Positions 45,410-53,750 of a stretch of 64,000 bases of DNA are shown one piece after another. The translations under genes were made by a program, and so were the position numbers. The notes beneath the pieces were generated by a model. The model had not been told where the DNA came from. It ran no database searches and saw nothing but the letters and a program-made list of their open reading frames with translations. Within the stretch, counting starts at the first letter, position 1. Every line of letters starts with the position of its first letter. Source of the DNA: Alcanivorax sp. (GTDB taxonomy: Bacteria; Pseudomonadota; Gammaproteobacteria; Pseudomonadales; Alcanivoracaceae). The stretch spans positions 1 through 64,000 of the forward strand of contig CP051239.1 of NCBI GenBank assembly GCA_017794945.1, written 5' to 3'.

Positions 45410-45518
45410 GAGAGTCTCCTTTCTTTTGTTATGCAGCGGTCCGTCCCGAACCGCTTCCGCCAGGCCACGTACTTCCCCCTCGTGGCCCAGTGACATCAGG
45501 CTAAACGGGGAGACTCTC
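45407..45518 (-). promoter_or_regulatory. Leader hairpin masking the ribosome site of the PraB-like gene
   Basis: In the message, GAGAGUCUCC (from 45518-45509) can pair perfectly over 10 bases with GGAGACUCUC (45419-45410), which contains the ribosome site and abuts the AUG. AT-rich -10-like sequences lie just upstream (45531-45546). Confidence 0.55.
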
Positions 45519-45559
45519 GAAGAGGAAATAAATTATTTGCATATAGACGTACAGGGACG

Positions 45560-45590
45560 TCATATCGCGGGCGGAGCCCGCTCCCACAAG
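45560..45590. repeat. TGTGGGAGCGGGC-family repeat with CCCTGTACG motif
   Basis: CGCGGGCGGAGCCCGCTCCC unit. Just beside it (45546-45561) is GACGTACAGGGACGTC, a palindrome containing the CCCTGTACG string of the composite hairpin loops. Confidence 0.75.
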
Positions 45591-45609
45591 GACGCCACTG
45601 CACGGAAGG

Positions 45610-47040
45610 CTAACGCTGGACCTTACTGAGACACTGGGTCATCAGGTGGTCGAGGACTTTCTGGGGCTGGCCCATCAGGAAGCCGCGGCCGGGGGCGATC
45701 CAGTGCAGGTCTTCCTCCAGCAGCCGCGCCAGGCCGGCCACGTAAGCGTCCACGTCGGCGGCGGGCAGGTAGCCCTTGGCGATGGAACGCTCCAGCACGG
45801 CGGTGCCGGAGAACAGCATGCCCTCTTCCTGGATCAGCAGGCACTGATGGTCGTCCGCCTGGCCCGGGGTGTGCAGCAACTTGAGCGTCAGCCCGCCCAG
45901 GCGGTGGGGCTCGCCATGGGCCAGGCGCCGGTCCGCCGGACCGGCCACGCCCAGGATGCGGGCGCCCGTGGCGGTCTGCAGGGCGCGGGCCGCCGCCTGT
46001 TGTTGCCGGGGCCGGGTGAGCACGATGGTGGACAGCACACCGTCGCAGGCTTCCAGCAGCGCGTGCAGGTCATCCCGGCCCTCGATCACCGGGTCCACCA
46101 CCAGGGCCTGCTCGCCGGCCCGCACCAGGTAGCTGTTAAAGCCCGGGCCACCGTCGTTCGCCCCCGCGTTCAGGGTCAGCCGCGATACGTGGTTACTCAG
46201 CGCCACCCACAGGCCCGCTTCCAAACGCGCCTGGGCGCTGCCCTTCCCCTCCGGGTCCAGCTTGCACACCTCGTCGTAGGCCGGGCGGCCCGGCTCGATG
46301 TAGACCACCTCGTCGCCCTTGCGCGCCGGCCACGGCTGGGTAGGAAACGCCTGGGGACGGCGGTCCCGGGCGTAGGCCAGCACCTCGTCCACGGACGCGA
46401 ACTCCGACAGCTTGCGCAGCACGCTCACCGTGGGCGTGGCGAACTCGCGGCGGCCCTGGCGGCGGTCCTCCAGCGCGTCCTGCGGACGGATCCAGATATG
46501 GTCGATGGTTTCCTCGCCATCGTGGGCGGGCACCTGGTTGGGCGGCGCCACGGCCGCGAAGAAACGCGTATCAAACCGGCGCGGCGGCCCCGGCGGCGTC
46601 ACCCAGTGATCCAGATAGGCAATGCTCTCCAGCGACAGGGTCAACCCGTGGGAACGGCAAAGGTCGCCGAGATCCGCCTCGCCACTGCCCACCGCCCAGC
46701 GGCCGTCCATCACCGGATGGCCGCCGTCCAGCCACTGGCCCGCGCTGTCCCGGGCCAACAACATGCCGGACTCCTCAAAACACTCACGCACGGCGGCTAC
46801 CAGATAACCCAGCCCGCCGCCCTCCGGCAGGCCCAGCAAGGCGCTGGCGGAATCGTCATCGTGCCCCTGAAGATGGCCGGCGCGGGCCAGATCACGATCG
46901 CCGTCGTCGACGGCGCCGCCGGGAAACACGTAGAAGCCGGGCATGAACACGGCCTTCAGGGTGCGCTGGAGCATCAAGACTTCAAGGCCCTGCCCGGTGT
47001 CCCGGAGCAGCGCCAACGTTGAGGCGGGGCGAGGCTGCAT
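45610..47040 (-). CDS. Nudix hydrolase fused to a degenerate metallo-beta-lactamase-like domain
   Basis: A 476-residue fusion. Residues about 1-210 form a Nudix domain of the NUDT7/NUDT19 type, with the box core RECFEESGMLL, likely acting on CoA-type nucleotide diphosphates. Residues about 270-470 have the fold of the LACTB2-like metallo-beta-lactamases (SNHVSRLTLNAG, NSYLVRAGEQALVVDP), but each metal motif is lost: HxHxDH is TRPRQQQ, the HTPGHTPDH-type segment is HTPGQADDH, GD is SGTA, and PGHG is PGRG. The second domain is therefore probably non-catalytic. The intact Nudix box suggests activity remains in the first. Confidence 0.85.
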   Translation of the reverse strand: MQPRPASTLALLRDTGQGLEVLMLQRTLKAVFMPGFYVFPGGAVDDGDRDLARAGHLQGHDDDSASALLGLPEGGGLGYLVAAVRECFEESGMLLARDSAGQWLDGGHPVMDGRWAVGSGEADLGDLCRSHGLTLSLESIAYLDHWVTPPGPPRRFDTRFFAAVAPPNQVPAHDGEETIDHIWIRPQDALEDRRQGRREFATPTVSVLRKLSEFASVDEVLAYARDRRPQAFPTQPWPARKGDEVVYIEPGRPAYDEVCKLDPEGKGSAQARLEAGLWVALSNHVSRLTLNAGANDGGPGFNSYLVRAGEQALVVDPVIEGRDDLHALLEACDGVLSTIVLTRPRQQQAAARALQTATGARILGVAGPADRRLAHGEPHRLGGLTLKLLHTPGQADDHQCLLIQEEGMLFSGTAVLERSIAKGYLPAADVDAYVAGLARLLEEDLHWIAPGRGFLMGQPQKVLDHLMTQCLSKVQR

Positions 47041-47112
47041 GGTCAGTTCTTATTGTCGAATCAATGAGTCAACAACCTTAACCCGACCGGCCGGCAAGAA
47101 AAAGCGAACGGA

Positions 47113-47469
47113 TCAGTGATTCGAAAGGGTTGTGGTCATTTCCGGCGGATTAGCCGCAACCGTAATGCCGGGCACGTGGGCCTTTCGCGCCGGCTGGACG
47201 ACGATTTCCACGTGCTGGTCCAGAGACACCAGCGCCTGCATCAATCGTTCCAAAGAGATGTTCTGGAGTTTGTAGCGACGCACCTGGGACACCTTGGGTT
47301 GGGTCATGCCCGTGATCGCCGCGGCTTCCGTCTGGTTCAGAGCGCGCTGGTCAATGAGCTCATTGAGCTTGAGCGCGAGCGCTGTCTTGGTCGACAGCTC
47401 CGCGGCGTCGTCAAAGCCCAAATCCAGAAGTACGTTATCGGTGCCTTGAGGGGTGGCATTACGCTTCAT
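47113..47469 (-). CDS. XRE-family antitoxin of an intact HigBA-like module
   Basis: A 118-residue HTH protein with the segment LNQTEAAAITGMTQPKVSQV in the middle and QNISLERLMQALVSLDQHVEI after it, matching HTH_37-type antitoxins. The ATG at 47469 has GGGAGGAAGTG in front. It lies 13 bases downstream of the toxin, the reversed toxin-first order usual for HigBA. It should bind and neutralise the toxin and repress the operon. Confidence 0.9.
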   Translation of the reverse strand: MKRNATPQGTDNVLLDLGFDDAAELSTKTALALKLNELIDQRALNQTEAAAITGMTQPKVSQVRRYKLQNISLERLMQALVSLDQHVEIVVQPARKAHVPGITVAANPPEMTTTLSNH

Positions 47470-47482
47470 CACTTCCTCCCGC

Positions 47483-47830
47483 TTAGCCGTAGTGGGCAAG
47501 CACTGCTTTCAATCGCCTTTCGATCAGTTTGACGTCCGGGCGCGGCGTGGCGATACCGGACTTGGACTTTTTCTGGAACGCATGCAAGACATGAATTGCA
47601 TCGCCCATTCTCACTGTATAGACAGCTCGGAAAGTATCACCTCGGTGATCCTCGACCAGTTCATAGACCCCGGGACCCAAGCCCTTCCAGGGTTTGGACG
47701 AGTCCGGTGTACCACCCAACTGGACGACGAATAGCCCTACGCCCATGTCCTTCTGTACGTCAATGGGGAATGCTTTGAAGTCCTTCTTCGAAGAACCTTC
47801 CCAATACAGTATTTTCCGTTTCCGCTGCAT
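47483..47830 (-). CDS. HigB/Gp49-like toxin (intact)
   Basis: A 115-residue protein of the phage-derived Gp49/HigB superfamily: KRKILYWEGSSKKDFKAFP at the start, GLGPGVYELVEDHRGDTFRAVYTVRM in the core, and ALHVLHAFQKKSKSG-like segment with catalytic-type Lys/His (HVLHAFQKKS). Members cut mRNA on ribosomes. The frame is complete, in contrast to the two degraded toxin loci nearby. Confidence 0.9.
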   Translation of the reverse strand: MQRKRKILYWEGSSKKDFKAFPIDVQKDMGVGLFVVQLGGTPDSSKPWKGLGPGVYELVEDHRGDTFRAVYTVRMGDAIHVLHAFQKKSKSGIATPRPDVKLIERRLKAVLAHYG

Positions 47831-48139
47831 AATTATACCTGTTCAGGAATAAACGGCAATCGCGAAATGTGCCATTCATCCACAGGGCCTGATTGGTGGA
47901 TATCGCAAAGCCTGAGCAAGAGGAGCTGGGTTGTCTGTCCTACGATGCGGACAATCCTTGTCAGTGAGAGCGGAAAATACGGCGGCTTCTGATCGGTGGC
48001 AGTTCAAGTAAGGCGCTAAACGGTGGAAATTGGCCCCTGAAACGGTTTATTCAGTGTCATAAGCGGGGGAAAAAGGCAGGATTTGCGTGTTTGGCAACAA
48101 AGGTTGCGAGTAGCGCAAATACAGCCGAGCGATCGGAGG
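47831..48139. other. Gene-free gap with repeats between two toxin-antitoxin loci
   Basis: 309 bases. It holds the first copy of an 88-base repeat (48002-48089) and a short unit (47929-47966: TGTCTGTCCTACG...GGACAATCCTTGT) that recurs at 50161-50198. No coding sequence seen. Confidence 0.8.
48002..48089. repeat. 88-base direct repeat, copy A
   Basis: Begins GTTCAAGTAAGGCGCTAAAC, includes GGTGGAAATTGGCCCCTGA and TCAGTGTCATAAGCGGGGG. It recurs with few changes at 48940-49026 in the same orientation. Such blocks resemble terminal repeats of IS21-type elements; no transposase is present. Confidence 0.85.
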
Positions 48140-48451
48140 TCAGGCAATTTTGTCGGGCACGGCCTGCAGGTGTACGCCGAGTGCATGCAGTACCTTCATC
48201 AGCGTCGAAAAGCGCGGATCGGCACCGGGGCGCAATGCCTTATAGAGGCTTTCGCGGCCCAATCCGGTTTGACGCGCCAGGTCGCTCATGCCTCGAGCCC
48301 GCGCGACATGACCAATGGCGGCAAGCAGTTCTTCGTGATCGCCCTCTGCCAGCACCTGTGTCAGGTATTCGGTGATAGCTACATCGTTGTCCAAAAACTC
48401 GGTGATATCGAAAGGGCGCAAACCAAGTTCTTGTGAGGTTGATGATTTCAT
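48140..48451 (-). CDS. HigA-like antitoxin, orphaned
   Basis: A 103-residue antitoxin with LARQTGLGRESLYKALRPG as HTH, closely similar to the antitoxin at 37225. The ATG at 48451 has an AGGAGAG site. Its toxin has been reduced to fragments (48448-48533). It lies between the two copies of an 88-base repeat. Confidence 0.88.
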   Translation of the reverse strand: MKSSTSQELGLRPFDITEFLDNDVAITEYLTQVLAEGDHEELLAAIGHVARARGMSDLARQTGLGRESLYKALRPGADPRFSTLMKVLHALGVHLQAVPDKIA

Positions 48452-48533
48452 TGTTCTCTCCTGATCGCCGCCGCCATCTGTTTGGCGGTGCAAATCACTC
48501 CCGGAAGACCTGCGTGGTGATCACGGCGTTCAT
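48448..48533 (-). pseudogene. HigB-like toxin remnant with internal deletion
   Basis: The start MNAVITTQVFRE, from the ATG at 48533, is the usual toxin N-terminus and hits a stop at 48495. The C-terminal end TAKQMAAAIRREQ follows in another frame and stops in a TGA overlapping the antitoxin ATG, as normal toxin genes do. The central about 75 residues, including the catalytic GYRxYY...CGGDK part, are gone. Confidence 0.75.
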
Positions 48534-48541
48534 GCAGCACC

Positions 48542-48559
48542 TGTATCCAATAGGATACA
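48542..48559. promoter_or_regulatory. Operator palindrome of the orphaned antitoxin locus
   Basis: TGTATCC-AATA-GGATACA, 7-base perfect arms, nine bases upstream of the remnant toxin start. Its place matches the palindrome of the 37.8 kb locus, though the sequence differs. Confidence 0.65.
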
Positions 48560-49135
48560 ATGAGGGCGCCCATGTTTGCCACCCATTTTTTGACTTCCGT
48601 TCTTGGTCACAATCCACCTCCTTGTGTTGAGGAAGCAGGGTGCCACTGGGATTAGCGCTCTGGCTGTGGGCAATAGCGGAAAAATGAGTCAGTGATTCGA
48701 GAGCGTATTTGTAAGGGGCTGGGCAGATGGGTACCCAAGCCGTCAGAAGGAACAGACGCACTGCGGCCCCTTCATGGCTAGAAAGCTGGCAAAGCACGGC
48801 AAAAAGGCGGGGAAACAGTGTCACGAGGGCAAAAAAGGCGTCATTTTGCTTGGTCAGCAACGAATGTTGCGCCCGGCGCAAACAAGCCTGATTAGCAGGT
48901 CCGGCCAGCAAAGGCGCCCACGAAACATCGAAGCCGGCCGTTCAAGTAAGACGCTAAACGGTGGAAATTGGCCCCTGAATCAGCTTATTCAGTGTCATAA
49001 GCGGGGGAAAACGAGAGATTTGCGTGATTTCCAAGATTAAATGCAGTTGCCGCAAAAGGCCCGGGTTGCCACACTTTGTTGTCACACTCCAGGGCAACCG
49101 GCGCAGGAAGGCAACGCCGCCGTGCGCCCTCTTAC
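48560..49135. other. Gene-free gap with the second direct repeat
   Basis: Some 575 bases without a supported gene. Short open frames occur but lack ribosome sites and family features. Copy B of the 88-base repeat lies at 48940-49026. Confidence 0.7.
48940..49026. repeat. 88-base direct repeat, copy B
   Basis: Same orientation as copy A at 48002, about 0.85 kb apart; the orphaned antitoxin and toxin remnant lie between the copies. Confidence 0.85.
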
Positions 49136-50116
49136 TTACTGAAAGAGATCGTCCAGGCTGGTGGCGTCCAGAACGCGCTCGGCCAGGTGTTCCAGCTCCG
49201 ATTTGGAGGCGCCTTCCAGGCGCAGGCGAAGCACGGCGGGTAATTCGCCGAAGCGGTGTTGTATCAGGCGAAGCACCAGTGCGCGTTCGCCTTCCAGGCG
49301 GCCTCGCTCAATGCCTCGTTCAATACCCTGCTCCACGCCCTGCTGCACGCCCACCAGGCGCTGGCGCTCTTTCCATTCCTCGAACCGGTTGGTGATCATC
49401 TCGTACGCCTCCTGCAGGTCGTGCATTTCGGGAAAGGTCTCGCCGGGGAACCATTTCGGCAGCCGGCGGCGCAGCCATTCCAGGTAAGACCGGCGCAAAC
49501 CGGCCTGTTCCGGACCCTCTAGCCACTTTACCAAAAGTTGTAGAACGCCGGCCACTTCGTCCGAGGAGCGGTGATGCTCCAACCGGAACAGCGCAGTCAC
49601 TAGGTTATTGAGCGGCTGGCGGTCGTCGGCGCTGTAGGCGCCCTCATCGATCAGCAGAAACGCCTGATCAGGCTGATAGCGCTCCAGCCCGTCCGGCGGT
49701 GCCTGAATCAAAGGCCGGACTTCGGTGGGCGCCCGCCAACGAGGCTCACCGTTATAGAGCACCACCGGCAGTACCGGCGGCAACCGTCGGTCAGCGCCCA
49801 GCTCATCCCGGCGGATCAAGTCCTGATGGAGCAGGCCCGTATAGACGAGGATGCGCAGGGCCATGAAGCGATCGACAGAGGATTGAAACTCCAGCAGAAG
49901 ATAAACGTATAACCAGTCCTCGCCCCACCGCACCCGCCACACCGCATCGCCGTGGCGACCACGGAGGTCGTCCGTGACATAACTGCCGTTCATCTTCTCC
50001 AGCGAGTCCAGATCCAGGCCCGTAATCCATTCCTCAGGCAGAAAACCAACCAGAAGATCGCGCACCATGCGGTCGTGGGAAAAAAGCAGCTTGTAGATCG
50101 TGTCGTGTTTGTCCAT
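49136..50116 (-). CDS. Rpn-family recombination-promoting nuclease/putative transposase
   Basis: A 326-residue protein starting MDKHDTIYKLLFSHDRMVRD, with the PD-(D/E)XK-type core of the Rpn (PF04754) family: RHGDAVWRVRWG followed by YVYLLLEFQSSVD (the ExQ variant). A C-terminal DUF4351-like coiled tail (QGVEQGIERGIERGRLEGE, then LVLRLIQHRFGELPAVL) is present. Rpn proteins cut DNA and raise RecA-independent recombination. Start at 50116 because GAGG precedes it. It lies at the left edge of the AT-rich island. Confidence 0.9.
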   Translation of the reverse strand: MDKHDTIYKLLFSHDRMVRDLLVGFLPEEWITGLDLDSLEKMNGSYVTDDLRGRHGDAVWRVRWGEDWLYVYLLLEFQSSVDRFMALRILVYTGLLHQDLIRRDELGADRRLPPVLPVVLYNGEPRWRAPTEVRPLIQAPPDGLERYQPDQAFLLIDEGAYSADDRQPLNNLVTALFRLEHHRSSDEVAGVLQLLVKWLEGPEQAGLRRSYLEWLRRRLPKWFPGETFPEMHDLQEAYEMITNRFEEWKERQRLVGVQQGVEQGIERGIERGRLEGERALVLRLIQHRFGELPAVLRLRLEGASKSELEHLAERVLDATSLDDLFQ

Positions 50117-50963
50117 GGGTACCTCGTCGATGGGTACCACCCAGCCTGGCCGGGCCGTATCGGGCTGTCTGTCCTACGCCGCGGACAATCCTTGTAAGCC
50201 AAGACGAACGATGGGCAGCCTCTCTGGGCAAATGCCAGGTAGGAAGGGGCGCCGGCGTCAACGTTACTCGCTACAGCCAGCCCGATCCTCTCGAGTTCAA
50301 TAGCCTCCTTGCACACACCTGTACGCCACAAACCGCGCACAACCCTTCACGGAAGGCGCCTCAAAGCGCCGCACACTTTAATAGCAGACGCGCAAGCGAC
50401 CACGGACGCATAGGAAGAAGGCAAGGAAATGCAAAATATTTCGATAATCAAGGAACGAACGGCTTGACCTTGAACACCAAAAGGCAAGAAACACACTACA
50501 GATTGGTTAAAATGCTACCATAGGTAACACACACTAGAGACTGGCGAAAAACTTACAGATTAAATAGCGAAAAGCTTACAAGAAAAACAAAACCGGATTT
50601 TAAAGAGTGGACGAAATCCCGGTCACGTTTTTTCGCCGTTCACAAATCAGCTACCGCTTATCGGCCATATGCTACCGTTCGTCGGGGACGCAGAACTTTT
50701 ATTGTTTATGGTTGTACGCAAGAAGTCAGCCCCAAGTCACTGTTCCTGCTCTACTTTATCATTTGTTGAATTTCATGTTTTCATTTTTTGAAAGACCCCT
50801 TTTCAAAATTTGCTATTCTCCCGCCTTCCCCCCTCCTCTAACGTGAATCGTGTCGGTTCGGGGAGCAAAACAACAACTCACCCACCGACACGGCGGCGAC
50901 CATGGAAGAAGTAAAGATCGCCGTCGCAAAACGTCCAATTAACGGAAGAATGAGGAGACTCTC
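50117..50963. other. 847-base gap at the left edge of the AT-rich island
   Basis: A short repeat (50161-50198) matches 47929-47966. From about 50340 on the sequence becomes AT-rich, with two tandem GCGAAAA(A/G)CTTACA units (50543-50580) and a palindrome GTGTCGGT/ACCGACAC (50850-50857, 50884-50891) before the next gene. No gene seen. Confidence 0.7.
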
Positions 50964-51593
50964 ATGTCTATGAAAATGATGAAGAAAGCGATGATTGGTA
51001 CTGCCGGCGCAGTAGCGATGTTCAGTGCTTCAGCAACTTTCGCACAAACACCTGCCAACTCAGACCCGAACGCCTGGGAAGTTCTTCAGGAGTTTAACGG
51101 AAGCGGGTACACCAGCATTACCTCTGGCAGCTACACTTTCAGTGGCCCTACCGAGTTGAGTGCCGGCATCGGAGCCGACTGCAACCTGGAGTTGACCGGT
51201 ACAGTAGAGATCGACGTTCCCAACAACTACGTAACCATCACTGTAACCGATGGTGAGGTGAACGCCGGCCAGCTGATCTGTAATAGCCTGGATGTGCGTA
51301 ACTTCCCTTGGGTAGCTTACGCTGATGCGTCATCTGGTGCCCCGGCTAACATCCCTGGTAGCCAATCTCCTTCTAGCGCGACTGCTGACGACAACGTAAG
51401 CGGTAATATTCGTGGTATCGATGTAACTCTGTTCGGGTCAACCATTTGTACCGGCGCGATTGACGTTGTGTTCAATAATGGCTCTCCCGTCAGCAATGTA
51501 TCATACTTCGACTTTGACGGCCCCATCGTAGGCACAGGCAGCTGTACAGTTGACGGCACCCTGTCTGCGAATACTGACGTAAACGCATACTAA
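50964..51593 (+). CDS. PraB-like secreted protein, copy 2
   Basis: A 209-residue product with a signal peptide (cleavage near ATFA/QTPAN). The mature part has four cysteines (ADCNLE, LICNSL, TICTGA, GSCTVD), beta-strand patterns and the segment VRNFPWVAYADA, recalling PraB/alkane-oxidation-activator proteins. The leader AGGAGACTCTCATG is identical to that of the copy at 45409, but the coding sequence is AT-rich and much diverged. A strong terminator follows. Confidence 0.62.
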   Translation: MSMKMMKKAMIGTAGAVAMFSASATFAQTPANSDPNAWEVLQEFNGSGYTSITSGSYTFSGPTELSAGIGADCNLELTGTVEIDVPNNYVTITVTDGEVNAGQLICNSLDVRNFPWVAYADASSGAPANIPGSQSPSSATADDNVSGNIRGIDVTLFGSTICTGAIDVVFNNGSPVSNVSYFDFDGPIVGTGSCTVDGTLSANTDVNAY

Positions 51594-51613
51594 GTACCTT
51601 AGCAAGCCAACAG

Positions 51614-51638
51614 GGAGGCAGTACGCTGCCTCCTTTTT
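51614..51638 (+). terminator. Rho-independent terminator after the PraB-like gene
   Basis: Stem GGAGGCAG/CTGCCTCC, loop TACG, then TTTTT. Confidence 0.93.
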
Positions 51639-51656
51639 ACTCCACTGAATTGAAAG

Positions 51657-52430
51657 ATGGATTACTCAAGAAAATTTATCATAATCACAATAGCGGGCGT
51701 TGCAATATCTGGCGTAGCTTCCTACCTTCTATTTCAGAAAGAAAAATCACGCACCCCCACCCCTATACAAAATGAAGAGACTACAAATAATCATCCTGAT
51801 AGAGCAGTAGACAACACACAGGCAGAATCAACTGTTGCAGAAGACGGCAAGTCATCAATTGAAAAGCAGCAGACACCTCTAAGACTTAAGGTAAACTTAC
51901 TGTCTGTTTTTAATAACAGGATAGGAAAAGCTTCCACCACAGCATTAGGCAAAGATCAAAGTTATATGCTTGCCAAAGAGGGCGACGAAATAGCTGAAAA
52001 GGTGTATATACTAGAAATAAGGAGAGATAGCGTACTCATAGATAACCAAGGAAGCGTAGAACTCATCAGCTTCAGTTCAAATGAATCAGTCGACAAACCA
52101 TCTAGCCGATCACACGAAAGCGATGAAAAACCTATCAATCCAGGCCCGGCGAACTCCAATTTAGAGAAACAGAGGAACTCAATCATTGCCAAATTAAGAC
52201 TTGAGCCTGTCTCTGACGGCGTCGCAAATGGCTATATTATTGGAAATATCACAGACGAAGCAAAAGCGTTTGGCTTGGAGACTGGAGATGTTTTAATGTC
52301 CATAAACGGCCACGTTCTAGGCCTTGAGAGAAATGACTTTCAAGCTATCGAGTCAGTGTGGCAATATAAAGCGGCAACTATACTCATTAAAAGAGATGGT
52401 GAACTTATTAGTTTTTCGAAAAGCATGTAG
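51657..52430 (+). CDS. GspC-like protein with C-terminal PDZ domain (orphan)
   Basis: A 257-residue protein with one N-terminal membrane helix (FIIITIAGVAISGVASYLLF), a Glu/Asn/Thr-rich linker, a homology region like that of GspC (LKVNLLSVFNNRIGKASTTA, then EKVYILEIRRDSVLIDNQG), and a C-terminal PDZ-like domain (GYIIGNITDEAKAFGLETGDVLMSINGHV split over it). GspC links inner and outer membrane parts of the type II secretion system; no other gsp gene is nearby. The coding sequence is AT-rich. It could serve a nearby T2SS substrate or be a stray copy. Confidence 0.75.
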   Translation: MDYSRKFIIITIAGVAISGVASYLLFQKEKSRTPTPIQNEETTNNHPDRAVDNTQAESTVAEDGKSSIEKQQTPLRLKVNLLSVFNNRIGKASTTALGKDQSYMLAKEGDEIAEKVYILEIRRDSVLIDNQGSVELISFSSNESVDKPSSRSHESDEKPINPGPANSNLEKQRNSIIAKLRLEPVSDGVANGYIIGNITDEAKAFGLETGDVLMSINGHVLGLERNDFQAIESVWQYKAATILIKRDGELISFSKSM

Positions 52431-53750
52431 ACTGAAAATCCTTACAAGTTAAGCCTTGCAGATTGTTTTCCAAAAAGCTCAGACATCTAAGAGCTTATTT
52501 TGATATAATGAAGTTCTTAAGCATATCACAACCAGCCTGGGTCATAAAGCCGCGACCAAAACTGTTAGGCGCTCTGGCTCCTATATCAATCCACGCACGT
52601 CAAGCCCTACTCCGTGTTTGCTAGCTCGAGTATATCCCCAAATATCAACGGAAATATAGCTACGTAGTTTATGGTCGTTCTCTATCCTTAGGAAGTGCGC
52701 GTGCGAGACGTTATCCGGAAGCCAGCTGCTCAAAGCGATAGATCATTGCGCCCAAACCGATGCGCGCGTGCTGAACGGATCGGCTAGCTTGGCGCTAAGA
52801 CGGATCCGCAGCCTGGCTACCTGTGACAGTTCCAAGCCGCTTTATCACCGGATGGGGCGAAGCATCGCGTTCGATGCAGCTAAGGGTTGTATGTCTTACG
52901 GCCACACTGCTGTTAGCGGTTTTAGCTACATATCAACGAGCCCGGCAGCTAAGATCACCTGCCGTAAAAACACTGTTTCGTATAAGAGCGTTCTAGTGGC
53001 GGTATTGACGCAACTGGACTCAGCGGTTTAAGGCTCCGCGCACAGCCACAAGCATGACTACCTTCGCATGCGCCTATACTAGCGGGAAGTGCTATTAAAC
53101 TACGATGGGAAGCTGAGATGAAAGCAGCTTTAAGTGGGAGGCACTACCAGTCGGCATTATGAATAGCGACTGCGGTTAGGTTAGGTAAAAGCCGTACGAG
53201 CCACACCTGACAACAGCGGTAAATTACCTGCTCAAACTCAGCACGCGCTACATCATCGAGACGTGCTTCAAGCAGCTAACCAATCAAAAGCAAAAAAACC
53301 AGGCCAAGCCCATCGCCTATGTCTTCAACCTGAGTGGGATCACGCGACAACAGATCGACCCTGTGACATTGGGCGCGGACGATATCGTGGATTATGGAGA
53401 AGACTTGGCAGGACCAATATGTTACTTTTTTTACGACGCGGAGCTAATGGGCGTAGGTGCCAGGAAAACAAAGTTAGATGTTCAACGCTGGCATTCAGCG
53501 ATTAGTGTTCGAAACTTACTCTCACCAGAAAGCGCGCCAAGGCCCCCATAAACCTCGTCAAAATTAGAAACTGACCGTTTGTGCACATATACGTCTTCAC
53601 GAGTCCTTTGGGCGCCTGCCGATATTAAATAGCTCATCATCGAAAAATTCCTGTCGGACCAGCGTACGCCGGCCACCACGTATAAAATTGTGATGGCCGG
53701 ACGGCTTACGACACTTTAATAAGGAAGATGCCTAGTGACATCCTAACGAT
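52431..53750. other. 1.3 kb of apparent gene debris
   Basis: No complete gene. One frame is open from 53189 to 53551 with protein-like composition (LLKLSTRYIIETCFKQLTNQ, then LAGPICYFFYDAELMG), but it has no start codon until the GTG at 53363, so it looks like the 3' end of a lost gene. A 52768-53031 frame is less protein-like. Composition is intermediate between the AT-rich and the host segments. No terminal repeats of a known element were identified. Confidence 0.55.
53189..53551 (+). pseudogene. Possible 3' remnant of an unidentified gene
   Basis: A stop-free frame of 120 codons ends at the stop 53549-53551. The translation has a reasonable mix of residues (TRYIIETCFKQLTNQKQK, NLSGITRQQIDPVTLGADD) but no recognised family. 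The only start-like codon is GTG at 53363, which leaves 62 residues. Confidence 0.35.

Noticed and set aside
48774..49040. Open frame of 88 codons near the second 88-base repeat
   Set aside because: It runs into the repeat, has no ribosome site and no protein-like pattern.
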